This document shows positions 7,031-15,139 of a DNA stretch of 64,000 bases, one piece after another. The notes beneath the pieces were generated by a model that was given only the letters and a program-made list of their open reading frames with translations, did no database searches and was not told where the DNA came from. The DNA is taken from assembly GCF_004919105.1 (NCBI RefSeq), contig NZ_STGK01000016.1, forward strand, positions 41,785 through 105,784, written 5' to 3'. Numbering within the stretch: the stretch's first letter is position 1; each line of letters begins with the position of its first letter. This DNA is from Nocardioides sp. GY 10113. GTDB lineage: Bacteria > Actinomycetota > Actinomycetes > Propionibacteriales > Nocardioidaceae. A program made the translations under genes and the position numbers.

Positions 7031-8005
7031 ATGCGCGCCGTCACCGTGACCGAGCCCGGCGGACCCGAGGTCCTGACCATCGCCGACGTCCCCGACCCCG
7101 TCGCGGGTCCGGGCGAGGTCGTCGTCCAGGTGGCCGCCACCGCCGTCAACCGCGCCGACCTCCTGCAGCGCCAGGGCTTCTACCCGCCCCCGCCAGGCGC
7201 CTCGGAGATCCTCGGGCTGGAGTGCTCCGGCACGGTGGCCGAGGTGGGCGAGGGCGTCGAGGGCCTCGAGGTCGGCGACGAGGTCTGCGCGCTGCTCGCC
7301 GGCGGCGGGTACGCCGAGCGGGTGGCGGTCCCGGCCGGCCAGCTGATGCCGGTGCCCGCCGGGGTCGACCTGGTCACCGCGGCCGCGCTCCCGGAGGTGG
7401 CGTGCACGGTGTGGTCGAACGTCTTCATGGTCGCGGGGCTGCGACCCGACGAGGTGTTCCTGGTGCACGGCGGAGGGGGCGGGATCGGCACGTTCGCCAT
7501 CCAGCTCGCCTCCACGATGGGGGCGCGCGTCTTCACCACGGCCGGCAGCGAGGCGAAGCGCGAGCGCTGCCGCGAGCTCGGCGCCGAGGTGGCCATCGAC
7601 TATCGCGAGGAGGACTTCGTGGAGGTGGTCCGCGCCCACACTGACGGTGCGGGGGCCGACGTCGTGCTCGACAACATGGGCGCCAAGTACCTGGGCCGCA
7701 ACGTCGACGTGCTCGCCGACTCCGGCCGGCTGGTGATCATCGGCATGCAGGGCGGGGTCAAGGCGGAGCTGAACATCGCCCAGCTCCTGGGCAAGCGGGG
7801 CGCGGTGATCGCGACCGCGCTGCGCTCGCGCCCGATCGAGGACAAGGCGCGGATCTGCGCGTCGGTGGTGGAGCACGTCTGGCCGCTGGTGGCCGACGGC
7901 TCGGTGCTGCCGGTGGTCGGCAGGGCGCTGCCGATCGAGGAGGTCGCCGAGGCCCACCGGCTGCTGGACGGCGACAACGTCGGCAAGGTGCTGCTGACCT
8001 TCTGA
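7031..8005 (+). CDS. NAD(P)H-quinone oxidoreductase, zinc-independent MDR family
   Basis: The 324-residue protein has a GroES-like N-terminal half (VAATAVNRADLLQRQGFYPP, about residues 35-54) and a Rossmann half with VHGGGGGIGTFAIQLA (about 146-161). The zinc-ligand set of true alcohol dehydrogenases is missing. NRADLLQRQG and the Pro-rich loop after it are typical of the TP53I3/PIG3-like quinone oxidoreductases, which reduce quinones with NADPH in the cytoplasm. It follows the DUF6457 gene by 42 bp and precedes bpa on the same strand; no functional link is evident. Confidence 0.88.
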   Translation: MRAVTVTEPGGPEVLTIADVPDPVAGPGEVVVQVAATAVNRADLLQRQGFYPPPPGASEILGLECSGTVAEVGEGVEGLEVGDEVCALLAGGGYAERVAVPAGQLMPVPAGVDLVTAAALPEVACTVWSNVFMVAGLRPDEVFLVHGGGGGIGTFAIQLASTMGARVFTTAGSEAKRERCRELGAEVAIDYREEDFVEVVRAHTDGAGADVVLDNMGAKYLGRNVDVLADSGRLVIIGMQGGVKAELNIAQLLGKRGAVIATALRSRPIEDKARICASVVEHVWPLVADGSVLPVVGRALPIEEVAEAHRLLDGDNVGKVLLTF

Positions 8006-8046
8006 CCGAGTGGCGCGCTCGCCCGCTGGCGCTGTGGTGCGCTGGC

Positions 8047-8052
8047 TAGGGT
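8047..8052 (+). promoter_or_regulatory. -10 box TAGGGT, leaderless start of bpa
   Basis: TAGGGT is seven bases before the ATG at 8060, with no ribosome binding site between, so bpa probably has its own leaderless transcript. Confidence 0.6.
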
Positions 8053-8059
8053 GAGGCAC

Positions 8060-8677
8060 ATGAGCGAGAAGCCCTCCGCCCAGGACGCGCCCGGCCCGGC
8101 CGACCCGCAGCGGATCATCGTGGTCGGCCCCGACGGGCAGCCCGTCGGCTCGGTGCCGGCGAGCGCGATGACCGAGCACGTCGCCGACGGCGCCGGGGAC
8201 GCGGGCGAGGACGACGGCGAACGGTCCCTCACCGACCTGGTCGAGCAGCCCGCGAAGGTGATGCGTATCGGCAGCATGATCCGGCAGCTGCTGGAGGAGG
8301 TGAAGTCGGCGCCGCTGGACGAGGCCAGCCGGCTGCGCCTCGCCGAGATCCACCGCGCGTCGATCTCGGAGCTGGAGCAGGGCCTGGCGCCCGAGCTGAT
8401 CGAGGAGCTGGAGCGCCTCTCGCTGCCGTTCGACGAGGCCGCGACGCCCTCGGAGGCCGAGCTCCGGATCGCCCAGGCCCAGCTGGTCGGATGGCTGGAG
8501 GGGCTGTTCCACGGCATCCAGACGGCGATCTACGCCCAGCAGATGGCCGCCCGGGCCCAGTTCGAGCAGATCCGGCGCGCGCTCCCCCAGGGCACGCCGA
8601 TGCCCGGCATGCCGCACCCGGAGGCCCACCAGCCCGACGGCGCGGAGGAGGGCCGCCCCGGCGGCATGTACCTCTAG
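8060..8677 (+). CDS. bpa: bacterial proteasome activator Bpa
   Basis: The 205-residue protein matches the Bpa (DUF2587) family. It has an early QRIIVVGPDG motif (about residues 15-24), a variable acidic stretch, then the helical core from EQPAKVMRIGSMIRQLLEEV to IYAQQMAARAQFEQIRRAL. It ends GGMYL, the C-terminal hydrophobic-x-Tyr-x type tail that docks into alpha-ring pockets of the 20S proteasome (GQYL in M. tuberculosis). Bpa forms a ring that opens the proteasome without ATP and delivers unfolded proteins. This implies the genome also encodes prcA and prcB, which lie outside the window. ATG 8060 is preferred to GTG 8051 because of the -10 spacing. Confidence 0.93.
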   Translation: MSEKPSAQDAPGPADPQRIIVVGPDGQPVGSVPASAMTEHVADGAGDAGEDDGERSLTDLVEQPAKVMRIGSMIRQLLEEVKSAPLDEASRLRLAEIHRASISELEQGLAPELIEELERLSLPFDEAATPSEAELRIAQAQLVGWLEGLFHGIQTAIYAQQMAARAQFEQIRRALPQGTPMPGMPHPEAHQPDGAEEGRPGGMYL

Positions 8678-8705
8678 CCGGCGAACCCGGCCGGGCGGCG
8701 CCGGA

Positions 8706-9440
8706 TCAGGCGTGCCGCCGCTCCCGGCCCAGCCAGGAGACCAGGACGAGCCCGAGCAGGCCGGCCAGCGCCAGCGCGGCACCGGGCGCGACCAGCCGGC
8801 CGAGGGACGGCGGGTCGACGGCGGCACCCTCGACGGTGGTCAGGGTCGGCGTCGGCACCGCGGGCGGCGCCGGCCGCAGGTAGCCGTCGAGCTGCCCCTC
8901 CAGCTCGGCGGTCAGGCCGTCGGGCAGCAGCACCGCGCCGGTGCAGGGGTCGGCGTCGTAGTCGGCCTTGCTGGCGGGAGTCTCGCCGCGACCGATCTCG
9001 GTGCCGAAGAACAGGTAGGTGGCGTTCTTCTTCAGGCGGCCGACCAGGGGCTCGCCCGGCGGGTGGGAGATGTCGACGGTCAGCGTGCTGCCGGCGCCGG
9101 CCAGGCTGGTGAACCCCTTGGTCACCTCGACCGTGTGCTCCCATCCGCTGATCCGCAGCCCGCCGGCGCTGACCGGCTGGCGGCCGGTCACGCGGCCCGC
9201 GAAGACGGCGTCCACGCTGTCGGCGCGCGCCACCACGGCCGACTCGTCGGCGAGGTCGAGGTCGCCGCAGCCCGCGGGCAGCGCGGCACGGACGGCTCCG
9301 GGGACCGGCGTCGTCGCGGCGTGCGCGGCGCCCGCCGTACCCGCCGCACCGACCGGCACGGCGGCGACGACGAGCAGGGCGAGGGCGGTCGGGAGCAGTC
9401 GGCGCTGCGCGCCCGAGCGCGGGCGCGGGGAGCCGGTCAC
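8706..9440 (-). CDS. secreted, C-terminally membrane-anchored protein of unknown function
   Basis: The 244-residue precursor starts with a signal peptide (basic RRLL, hydrophobic core about residues 15-35, Ala-rich cleavage region AAHA). A mature extracellular part of about 160 residues follows, then a C-terminal helix (about 213-233) with a basic RERRHA tail. The ectodomain has two Cys and TLTVDISHPPG, AGRVTGRQPVSAGG and YLFFGTEIG patterns that suggest a small beta-sandwich. No enzyme motif is visible. It overlaps the HAD gene by four bases (GTGA), so it is translated from the serS operon. Confidence 0.7.
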   Translation of the reverse strand: MTGSPRPRSGAQRRLLPTALALLVVAAVPVGAAGTAGAAHAATTPVPGAVRAALPAGCGDLDLADESAVVARADSVDAVFAGRVTGRQPVSAGGLRISGWEHTVEVTKGFTSLAGAGSTLTVDISHPPGEPLVGRLKKNATYLFFGTEIGRGETPASKADYDADPCTGAVLLPDGLTAELEGQLDGYLRPAPPAVPTPTLTTVEGAAVDPPSLGRLVAPGAALALAGLLGLVLVSWLGRERRHA

Positions 9441-10330
9441 GCGCCCATCCCAGCAGACGAGGCACCCGGGAACCAGCGCCGGATCTCGACCGCCGCGCCG
9501 TCCTCGTTGACCGATGCGGTGACCGCGTCCGCGGTCTGCTTCACCTCGTCGATGGCCTGGCCCATCGCGACGCCGCGCCGCGCCCAGGTGAGCATCTCCA
9601 GGTCGTTGCGGCCATCGCCGATCGCCAGGACGTCGTCGGCGGCGAGGCCGAGGGCCTCGGCGACGTAGGAGAGGCCGGAGGCCTTCGAGACGCCGACCGG
9701 CGCGAGGTCCAGCCAGGCGGTCCAGCCGATCGCGTAGTCGGTGCCGTGCAGGCCGAGCCCCTCGGCGAGCGCGACGAACTCCTCCACGGTGGCCTTGGGG
9801 TCACGGATGATCACGCGGCTGACCGGCGCCGAGACCATGTCCTCCACGTCGGCGACGGTGGTGTTGCCACCCAGCTCGCCGTCGGGGAACGGGGCCGAGA
9901 CGCGGTAGCCGACGCCCCGCTCCTCGACCGCGACCAGCGCCTCCGGGTGCCGCTCGAGGACGGCACGCACCGCCGGCGCGGCATCGAAGGTGACCTCGTG
10001 GACCACCTCCATCGGCGGGTAGCGGAAGACCACGGCGCCGTTGGCGGCGACGACCCACAGCTGCTCGCCGTGGCCGTGCAGCTTGAGCAGGTCGGCGACC
10101 ACGGTCATGTTGTGCGGGGCCCGCCCCGACGCCAGCACCACGTGGCAACCGGCGTCCAGGACGGACTGCACGGCGTCGTGGACGGCCGTGGTGACCTCCT
10201 CGTGGCTGGCGCCCTGTCCGTCGATCCAGCGCAGCAGCGTGCCGTCGATGTCGAGCGCGACGATCTTCGGTTGCCAGCCGGCGGGCAGCGGCTCCTTGGC
10301 CGATGCAGCCACGGGCAGGCGCTCAGCCAT
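9437..10330 (-). CDS. HAD-superfamily hydrolase, Cof/YidA type
   Basis: The 297-residue protein has HAD motif I VALDIDGTLL with nucleophile Asp27 and acid Asp29. Motif II is in VVLASGRAPHNM, and motif IV is DVLAIGDGRNDLEML (about residues 241-255). A large C2-type cap domain lies between motifs II and III, as in Cof/YidA phosphatases of sugar phosphates and other small metabolites. The gene overlaps the end of serS by eight bases and the next gene by four, so the three are translationally coupled. The substrate is unknown. serS-HAD neighbourhoods are common in actinobacteria. Confidence 0.9.
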   Translation of the reverse strand: MAERLPVAASAKEPLPAGWQPKIVALDIDGTLLRWIDGQGASHEEVTTAVHDAVQSVLDAGCHVVLASGRAPHNMTVVADLLKLHGHGEQLWVVAANGAVVFRYPPMEVVHEVTFDAAPAVRAVLERHPEALVAVEERGVGYRVSAPFPDGELGGNTTVADVEDMVSAPVSRVIIRDPKATVEEFVALAEGLGLHGTDYAIGWTAWLDLAPVGVSKASGLSYVAEALGLAADDVLAIGDGRNDLEMLTWARRGVAMGQAIDEVKQTADAVTASVNEDGAAVEIRRWFPGASSAGMGA

Positions 10331-11615
10331 CGACGGCCCCCTGGGCCGCGCCGACCGGCGCCAGGACCTCGAGGCCGCCGAGGTAGGGCTGCAGCGCCTT
10401 CGGCACCCGCACCGAGCCGTCGGCCTGCTGGTGGGTCTCCAGGATCGCCACGATGGTGCGGGTGATCGCGGTGAGCGTGCCGTTGAGGGTGGCCACCGGC
10501 GTGGTCGGGCCCTCCTCGGAGCGGGTCCGGATGTCGAGGCGGCGGGCCTGGAACTCGGTGCAGTTCGAGGTCGAGGTGAGCTCGCGGTACTTGCCCTGCG
10601 TGGGGATCCACGCCTCGCAGTCGAACTTCCGGATCGCGCTCAGGCCCAGGTCGCCGGCTGCGATGTCGACCACCCGGTAGGCCAGCTCGAGCTTGTCCAG
10701 GAACTCCTTCTCCCAGGCCAGCAGCCGCTCGTGCTCGGCGTAGGACTCCTCCGGGGTGGTGTAGACGAACATCTCCACCTTGTCGAACCAGTGCACCCGG
10801 ATGATGCCCTTGGTGTCCTTGCCGTGCGAGCCCGCCTCCTTGCGGAAGCAGGGGCTGAAGGCGGCGTACCGCTTGGGCAGCGTGGCCGCGTCGAGGATCT
10901 CGTCGGAGTGGTACGCCGCCATCGGCACCTCCGAGGTGCCGACCAGGTAGAGGTCCTCGCCCTCGATCCGGTAGACGTCGTCGGCGGCCTGGCCGAGGAA
11001 CCCGGTGCCGTCCATCGCGCGCGGCTTGACCAGCGACGGCGCGATCACCTGGGTGAAGCCGGCTTCGCGGGCCTGGTCCATGGCCATGTTGACCAGCGCC
11101 AGCTCGAGCTGGGCGCCGACGCCGGTGAGGAAGTAGAAGCGCGAGCCGGAGACCTTCGCGCCGCGCTCGAGGTCGATCGCGCCCAGGAGCTTGCCGAGCT
11201 CGACGTGGTCGCGCGGCTCGAAGTCGAACTCACGCGGGGTGCCGACGTGCTCGATGACGACGAAGTCGTCCTCGCCGCCGGCGGGCGTCTCCTCCGCGGC
11301 CAGGTTCGGGATGCTGCCCAGGGCGGCGGTCCACTCGGCCTCGGCCTCGCCGCGAGCGGCCTCGGCGGCCTTCACCTCGGCGGCCAGGGCCTTGGTCCGG
11401 GCCAGCAGCTCCTGCTTCTCCTCGCCCTGCGCCCGGGGGATCAACGCGCCGAGCTGCTTCTGCTCGGCACGCTTGGCCTCGAACGTGGAGATCGCCTCCC
11501 GGCGGGCGGCGTCGGCGGACAGCGCGCGGTCCACGACGTCGTCGGACAGGCCGCGCTTGGCCTGGGCGGCGCGGACGCGGTCGGGCTCGTCACGAAGGGT
11601 GCGCGGGTCGATCAT
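10323..11615 (-). CDS. serS: seryl-tRNA synthetase
   Basis: This 430-residue class II synthetase starts MIDPRTLRDEPDRVR. It has the N-terminal antiparallel coiled coil that grips the long variable arm of tRNA-Ser (about residues 30-110). Motif 2 is CFRKEAGSHGKDTKGIIRVH and motif 3 is in TSTSNCTEFQARRLDIR. It charges tRNA-Ser with serine in the cytoplasm and also supplies Ser-tRNA-Sec where present. Length is normal. A -10 box six bases upstream of the ATG implies a leaderless message. It is the first gene of an operon with the HAD hydrolase and the secreted protein. Confidence 0.97.
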   Translation of the reverse strand: MIDPRTLRDEPDRVRAAQAKRGLSDDVVDRALSADAARREAISTFEAKRAEQKQLGALIPRAQGEEKQELLARTKALAAEVKAAEAARGEAEAEWTAALGSIPNLAAEETPAGGEDDFVVIEHVGTPREFDFEPRDHVELGKLLGAIDLERGAKVSGSRFYFLTGVGAQLELALVNMAMDQAREAGFTQVIAPSLVKPRAMDGTGFLGQAADDVYRIEGEDLYLVGTSEVPMAAYHSDEILDAATLPKRYAAFSPCFRKEAGSHGKDTKGIIRVHWFDKVEMFVYTTPEESYAEHERLLAWEKEFLDKLELAYRVVDIAAGDLGLSAIRKFDCEAWIPTQGKYRELTSTSNCTEFQARRLDIRTRSEEGPTTPVATLNGTLTAITRTIVAILETHQQADGSVRVPKALQPYLGGLEVLAPVGAAQGAVDG

Positions 11616-11621
11616 GGGACG

Positions 11622-11627
11622 AGGCTA
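11622..11627 (-). promoter_or_regulatory. -10 box TAGCCT, leaderless start of serS operon
   Basis: On the minus strand TAGCCT (11627-11622) lies six bases before the serS ATG with no ribosome binding site in the gap. Confidence 0.6.
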
Positions 11628-11932
11628 TCCGGGAGGACCGCTTCCCCGCCGACTCGGGCGAGGCCCCGGACAGCGGCTCGGGCACGACGCACGGGCCCCG
11701 CCCCCGCGGTCCGGGCGGGGCGGGCCCCGGTCCCGCGCCAGAAATTGGGACCCTGTCCCGCCTTGAGACCGGTGGCACGTCAGCCGATAGGGGCGGCGAG
11801 GACCTCGGGGACCTCGACTCGTCGGACTCGTCCGACCCGTTGCTGGGCCGGTCCGGCTCGAGGGCGGTCAATTCCCAACTGGGGGGTGGGGAATGGCGCC
11901 GCTCGACCGGCCGGAGCGCCCAGCCCGTCGAG
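11628..11932. other. 305-bp intergenic region without a convincing gene
   Basis: The interval lies between the serS start and the 3' end of the aldo/keto reductase gene. It contains a GC-rich hairpin (CCCGCCCCGCCCGG-like tract near 11700-11730) and, at 11783-11790 on the plus strand, GCCGATAG, which resembles the -10 of FliA/WhiG-type promoters. TTGAGA lies 14 bases upstream of it. No open frame on either strand has a convincing start or composition. Confidence 0.4.
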
Positions 11933-12940
11933 TCAGTACAGGGCGACCTTCTCCGGTGCGGGGAAGAGCTCGTCCAGCTCGGCCAGGTCCTCCGGGGTAG
12001 CCACCCAGGAGGACGCGGCCGCGTTGGCTGCCACCTGCTCCGGTCGGGTGGCGCCGGCGATCACGCTGGCCACCGGCTCCTGTGCGAGCAGCCAGCCGAT
12101 CGCGACGGTGACCTCGCTGATCCCGCGCTCGCCGGCGAACTCGCCGTACGCACGCATCCGCGGGGAGACCGCCTCCTCCAGCAGGTGCTGGCGGGTGGTG
12201 GAGAGCCGCGTGCCCGCGGCGGCCGTGCCGGCGGCGTACTTGCCGGTGAGCAGCCCGTTGGCGAGCGGGAAGTACGGCAGCACGCCGAGCCCCAGCTCCC
12301 GGCTGGCCGGCAGCACCTCGAGCTCCGCGCGACGGTCGAGCAGGTTGTAGTGGCTCTGGCTGGAGATGAACCGCTCCGTGCCGAGCTCGCGGGCGACGTA
12401 CTCGGCCTGCGCGATCTGCCAGCCGGACCGGTTGGAGTGGCCCAGGTAGCGGACCTTGCCCTCCGCGACCAGCTCGTCGAGCGCCGCCAGGGTCTCCTCG
12501 ATCGGGGTCAGCGGGTCGGGGGTGTGGAACTGGTAGAGGTCGATCCAGTCGGTACCGAGCCGGCGCAGCGACGCCTCGACGGCGTTCTTGAGGTAGCGGC
12601 GCGAGCCGCGGGCGCCGAAGTCGGGGCCGTTCGCGCCGCCCATGTCCATCCCGAACTTGGTCGCCACGATCGCCTCGTCGCGCCGCCGGCCCAGCGCCTT
12701 GCCGAGCCGCTCCTCGGCGAGCCCGGGGGTGGCGCCGTAGATGTCGGCGACGTCGAAGAGCGTGATCCCGGCGTCGAGCGCGGCGCCGACCACCTGGTCC
12801 GAGCCGCGCTGCGTCTCGCTGGCCGCGCCGGGGCGTCCGAGCACGTTGCAGCCCAGGCCGACGGCCGAGACCGCGAGGCCGGAGCGACCGAGGCGACGCA
12901 GCGGAACCGGGGCATCGGAGACGGCGGCGGTGTGGCTCAT
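11933..12940 (-). CDS. aldo/keto reductase family oxidoreductase
   Basis: The 335-residue TIM-barrel protein has the AKR catalytic tetrad: Asp63 and Tyr68 in FDVADIYGAT, Lys95 in VATKFG, and His139 in LYQFHTPD. The NADPH site is formed by the C-terminal GATRPEQVAAN segment. YFPLANGLLTGKY (about 223-235) is typical of the AKR11/Tas-like branch, which reduces aldehydes and ketones; the physiological substrate is unknown. ATG 12940 is seven bases after a TAGCGT box, giving a leaderless start. It is a single-gene unit, divergent from the PAP2 fusion gene. Confidence 0.9.
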   Translation of the reverse strand: MSHTAAVSDAPVPLRRLGRSGLAVSAVGLGCNVLGRPGAASETQRGSDQVVGAALDAGITLFDVADIYGATPGLAEERLGKALGRRRDEAIVATKFGMDMGGANGPDFGARGSRRYLKNAVEASLRRLGTDWIDLYQFHTPDPLTPIEETLAALDELVAEGKVRYLGHSNRSGWQIAQAEYVARELGTERFISSQSHYNLLDRRAELEVLPASRELGLGVLPYFPLANGLLTGKYAAGTAAAGTRLSTTRQHLLEEAVSPRMRAYGEFAGERGISEVTVAIGWLLAQEPVASVIAGATRPEQVAANAAASSWVATPEDLAELDELFPAPEKVALY

Positions 12941-12947
12941 CCCACCG

Positions 12948-12953
12948 ACGCTA
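12948..12953 (-). promoter_or_regulatory. -10 box TAGCGT for the aldo/keto reductase gene
   Basis: On the minus strand TAGCGT (12953-12948) is seven bases before the ATG at 12940. Confidence 0.5.
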
Positions 12954-12998
12954 GCGGTCGCGCACCCCGACAGGACCGGCGGCACCCCCGCGGTGCCC

Positions 12999-13004
12999 TA
13001 TCCT
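12999..13004 (+). promoter_or_regulatory. -10 box TATCCT for the PAP2-kinase gene
   Basis: TATCCT lies six bases before the GTG at 13011 and no Shine-Dalgarno sequence is present. Confidence 0.55.
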
Positions 13005-13010
13005 CGCGGC

Positions 13011-14588
13011 GTGCTCGACCGACCCCGCCTGACCCCGCTGATCTGGGCCCTCGTCTGCCTCGCCGCGTTCACGACGCTGGCGGTCGGGGTCACCGCGGAG
13101 TGGGCCTGGCTGGTCGATCTCGACGACCGGGGCCAGCCCGCGAGCGCGTGGGCGATCGACGGAGCGGTGCTGCCCCACGTGCTGCGGATGGTCGAGCTGG
13201 CCTTCGCCGCCGTCCCGATGACGGTGTACGCGATCGTCCTGGCGGCGGCCATGTGGTTCCGCGGCCACCGTCGCGCGGCCGTGCTGATCGCCGCGGTGAT
13301 GGCCGGCTGCGGGCTCGCCACCCGGCTGGTCAAGCTGGGGATCGCGCGGGACCGCCCCGCCTGGCAGGACCCGGACTTCTACCTGAGCAGCCCGGCGTTC
13401 CCGTCCGCGCACGCGTCGTCCGCCGCCGCGCTCGGCGGGCTGCTGCTGGTGCTGATCACGATGCTGGTCCGTCGCGCAGCGATCCGCCGGCTGCTCGACG
13501 TACTGGTGGTGCTGGCCGTGCTGGTGGTCGCCGCCGACCGGGTGCTGCTCGGCCGGCACTACCCGACCGACGTGGTCGGCGGCCTGCTGCTGGGCGCCGC
13601 CAGCGTGCTGCTCGGGCTCGCCCTCTACAGCCCGTTGCCGCGCAGCCACGCGCGCAAGGCCGAGCCGCTCGCCGAGCCCTTCGCCGCCGGCCGCGACCTG
13701 GCGGTGGTGCTCAACCCGATCAAGGTCGACTCGGTCCCGCAGTTCCAGACGCTGGTGACCACGATGGCCCGCGAGGCCGGATGGAACGACCCGACCTGGC
13801 ACCTCACCACCGTCGAGGACCCCGGCACCGGGCAGGCCGAGCAGGCCGCGATCGACGGTGCCGACCTGGTCATCGTCTGCGGCGGGGACGGCACGGTCCG
13901 CGAGGTCTGCGCCGAGCTCGCCGGCACCGGCATCCCGGTCGGGATCATCCCCGCCGGCACCGGCAACCTGCTCGCCCGCAACCTGGACATCCCGCTGTTC
14001 ATCCGGGCGGCCATCGACATCGCGCTGACCGGCCAGGACCGGGCGATCGACATGGTCGAGGTGACCGGCGACGGCCTGGAGAAGACGCACTTCATGGTGA
14101 TGGCGGGGCTGGGCTTCGACGCCGCGATCATGGAGGGCGTCAACGAGGACATCAAGAAGAAGGTCGGCTGGCTGGCCTACGTGCTGTCCGGGCTGAAGGC
14201 CCTGATGTTCCCGGCGATGAGGCTGGAGGTCTCCGTCGACGGCGGCCCGTTCACCAAGCACCGCGCCCGGACCTGCGTGATCGGCAACGTCGGCAGCCTG
14301 CAGGGCGGCATGGCACTGCTCCCGGACGCCACGATCGACGACGGCCAGCTCGACGTCGTGCTGCTCTACCCGCGGCGGTTCTGGTCGTGGATCCCGCTGG
14401 TGCTGCGGGTGCTCACCCGACGCGAGGCGAAGGCCGGGGAGTCGCTGGCCCGGATGACCGGTCGCACGGTGGTGGTCCGCGCCTCCCAGGACGTGCCCCG
14501 GCAGCTGGACGGCGACACGATCGGCACCGGCCGGGAGCTGGCCATGGAGTGCATCCACGGTCGGCTGCTCGTGCGGGTCCCCCGCTGA
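13011..14588 (+). CDS. PAP2 phosphatase fused to a diacylglycerol/lipid kinase domain
   Basis: The 525-residue protein has two enzymatic halves. Residues 1-205 are a PAP2 membrane phosphatase with about six TM helices and the three signature motifs, KLGIARDRPAW, SSPAFPSAHASS and GRHYPTDVVGG. From about 223 a diacylglycerol-kinase catalytic domain follows: LAVVLNPIKVD, then VCGGDGTVREV with the nucleotide-binding GGDGT, then IIPAGTGNLLARNLDIP. The fusion could shuttle lipids between the phosphorylated and dephosphorylated state at the membrane, or a lipid diphosphate could be the PAP2 substrate. The GTG start is supported by a -10 box six bases upstream. Such fusions are known in actinobacteria; the substrates are not. 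Confidence 0.92.
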   Translation: MLDRPRLTPLIWALVCLAAFTTLAVGVTAEWAWLVDLDDRGQPASAWAIDGAVLPHVLRMVELAFAAVPMTVYAIVLAAAMWFRGHRRAAVLIAAVMAGCGLATRLVKLGIARDRPAWQDPDFYLSSPAFPSAHASSAAALGGLLLVLITMLVRRAAIRRLLDVLVVLAVLVVAADRVLLGRHYPTDVVGGLLLGAASVLLGLALYSPLPRSHARKAEPLAEPFAAGRDLAVVLNPIKVDSVPQFQTLVTTMAREAGWNDPTWHLTTVEDPGTGQAEQAAIDGADLVIVCGGDGTVREVCAELAGTGIPVGIIPAGTGNLLARNLDIPLFIRAAIDIALTGQDRAIDMVEVTGDGLEKTHFMVMAGLGFDAAIMEGVNEDIKKKVGWLAYVLSGLKALMFPAMRLEVSVDGGPFTKHRARTCVIGNVGSLQGGMALLPDATIDDGQLDVVLLYPRRFWSWIPLVLRVLTRREAKAGESLARMTGRTVVVRASQDVPRQLDGDTIGTGRELAMECIHGRLLVRVPR

Positions 14589-14596
14589 CCTCCGCG

Positions 14597-14647
14597 CGGT
14601 CGTGTGCCTGAGGTCCCGCTATACGGCGTGCTGAGGCACACGACCCA
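14597..14647. repeat. palindromic intergenic repeat, family P (copy 3)
   Basis: GGTCGTGTGCCTGAGG and the inverted GCTGAGGCACACGACC flank a short centre. It sits between two convergent genes and may also act as a bidirectional transcription terminator. Confidence 0.8.
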
Positions 14648-14665
14648 GCAGGCGCGACCTGAACC

Positions 14666-15058
14666 TCACAGCCGCGCCATGCGGGCGTGGGCGACCGCCT
14701 CGCCCTCCTCCGGGGAGAGCTCCTGGTCGCTGCTCCACGCCGCCACCGACTTCGCGTAGGTGCGGGCCTCGTTGCGGCCCCGGATCGAGGTCAGCACCAC
14801 GCCGTCGCCGCCGTCGTCCAGCAGGGCCAGCGACCAGGAGAGCCGCCCGCCCATCTCCTCGAACGCGTCGTACCGGACCACCGCGAGGTGGCGCAGCGCA
14901 CCCGCCGCCTCGGCCCGCAGGGCGGCCACCTCGGCGCGCAGGCCCGGGACGTCCTCGGGGAGGTCGGAGCCGGCGCCGGAGCGGCGCCGTCCGAGCACCG
15001 CGACGGCCAGCGCGGCCGCGGCGAGGACGAGGGCCAGACCGGAGAGCAGCAGTTCCAT
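14666..15058 (-). CDS. DUF4446 family protein
   Basis: The 130-residue product has an N-terminal membrane anchor (MELLLSGLALVLAAAALAVA, residues 1-20), a helical stretch rich in Ala, Glu and Arg (about 38-58), and the conserved core AVVRYDAFEEMGGRLSWSLALLDDGGDGVVLTSI followed by RNEARTYAKSV. The VVRYDAFxxxGGxxSFSxALLD pattern is the DUF4446 signature. Function is unknown. It is probably a bitopic protein with its soluble part in the cytoplasm. A TACCCT box seven bases before the ATG indicates a leaderless message. Confidence 0.88.
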   Translation of the reverse strand: MELLLSGLALVLAAAALAVAVLGRRRSGAGSDLPEDVPGLRAEVAALRAEAAGALRHLAVVRYDAFEEMGGRLSWSLALLDDGGDGVVLTSIRGRNEARTYAKSVAAWSSDQELSPEEGEAVAHARMARL

Positions 15059-15065
15059 GGCGGCG

Positions 15066-15071
15066 AGGGTA
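15066..15071 (-). promoter_or_regulatory. -10 box TACCCT for the DUF4446 gene
   Basis: On the minus strand TACCCT (15071-15066) is seven bases before the ATG at 15058. Confidence 0.55.
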
Positions 15072-15126
15072 GTTCGCGCAGCGTCCCACCTCCGGCCGAC
15101 CCGCCAGGCGCGGCCCCGGCGACCAC

Positions 15127-15132
15127 TAACCT
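15127..15132 (+). promoter_or_regulatory. -10 box TAACCT for pheA
   Basis: TAACCT is seven bases before the ATG at 15140; the gap holds no ribosome binding site. Confidence 0.55.
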
Positions 15133-15139
15133 GAGCCGC

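Noticed and set aside
5996..8827. 943-codon frame on the minus strand
   Set aside because: It covers the MobA-like, DUF6457, quinone oxidoreductase and bpa genes in antisense and has no motif of its own.
11590..11871. 93-codon frame on the minus strand upstream of serS
   Set aside because: It starts upstream of the serS promoter, runs into serS in another frame, and is Ser/Pro/Arg-rich without a ribosome binding site.
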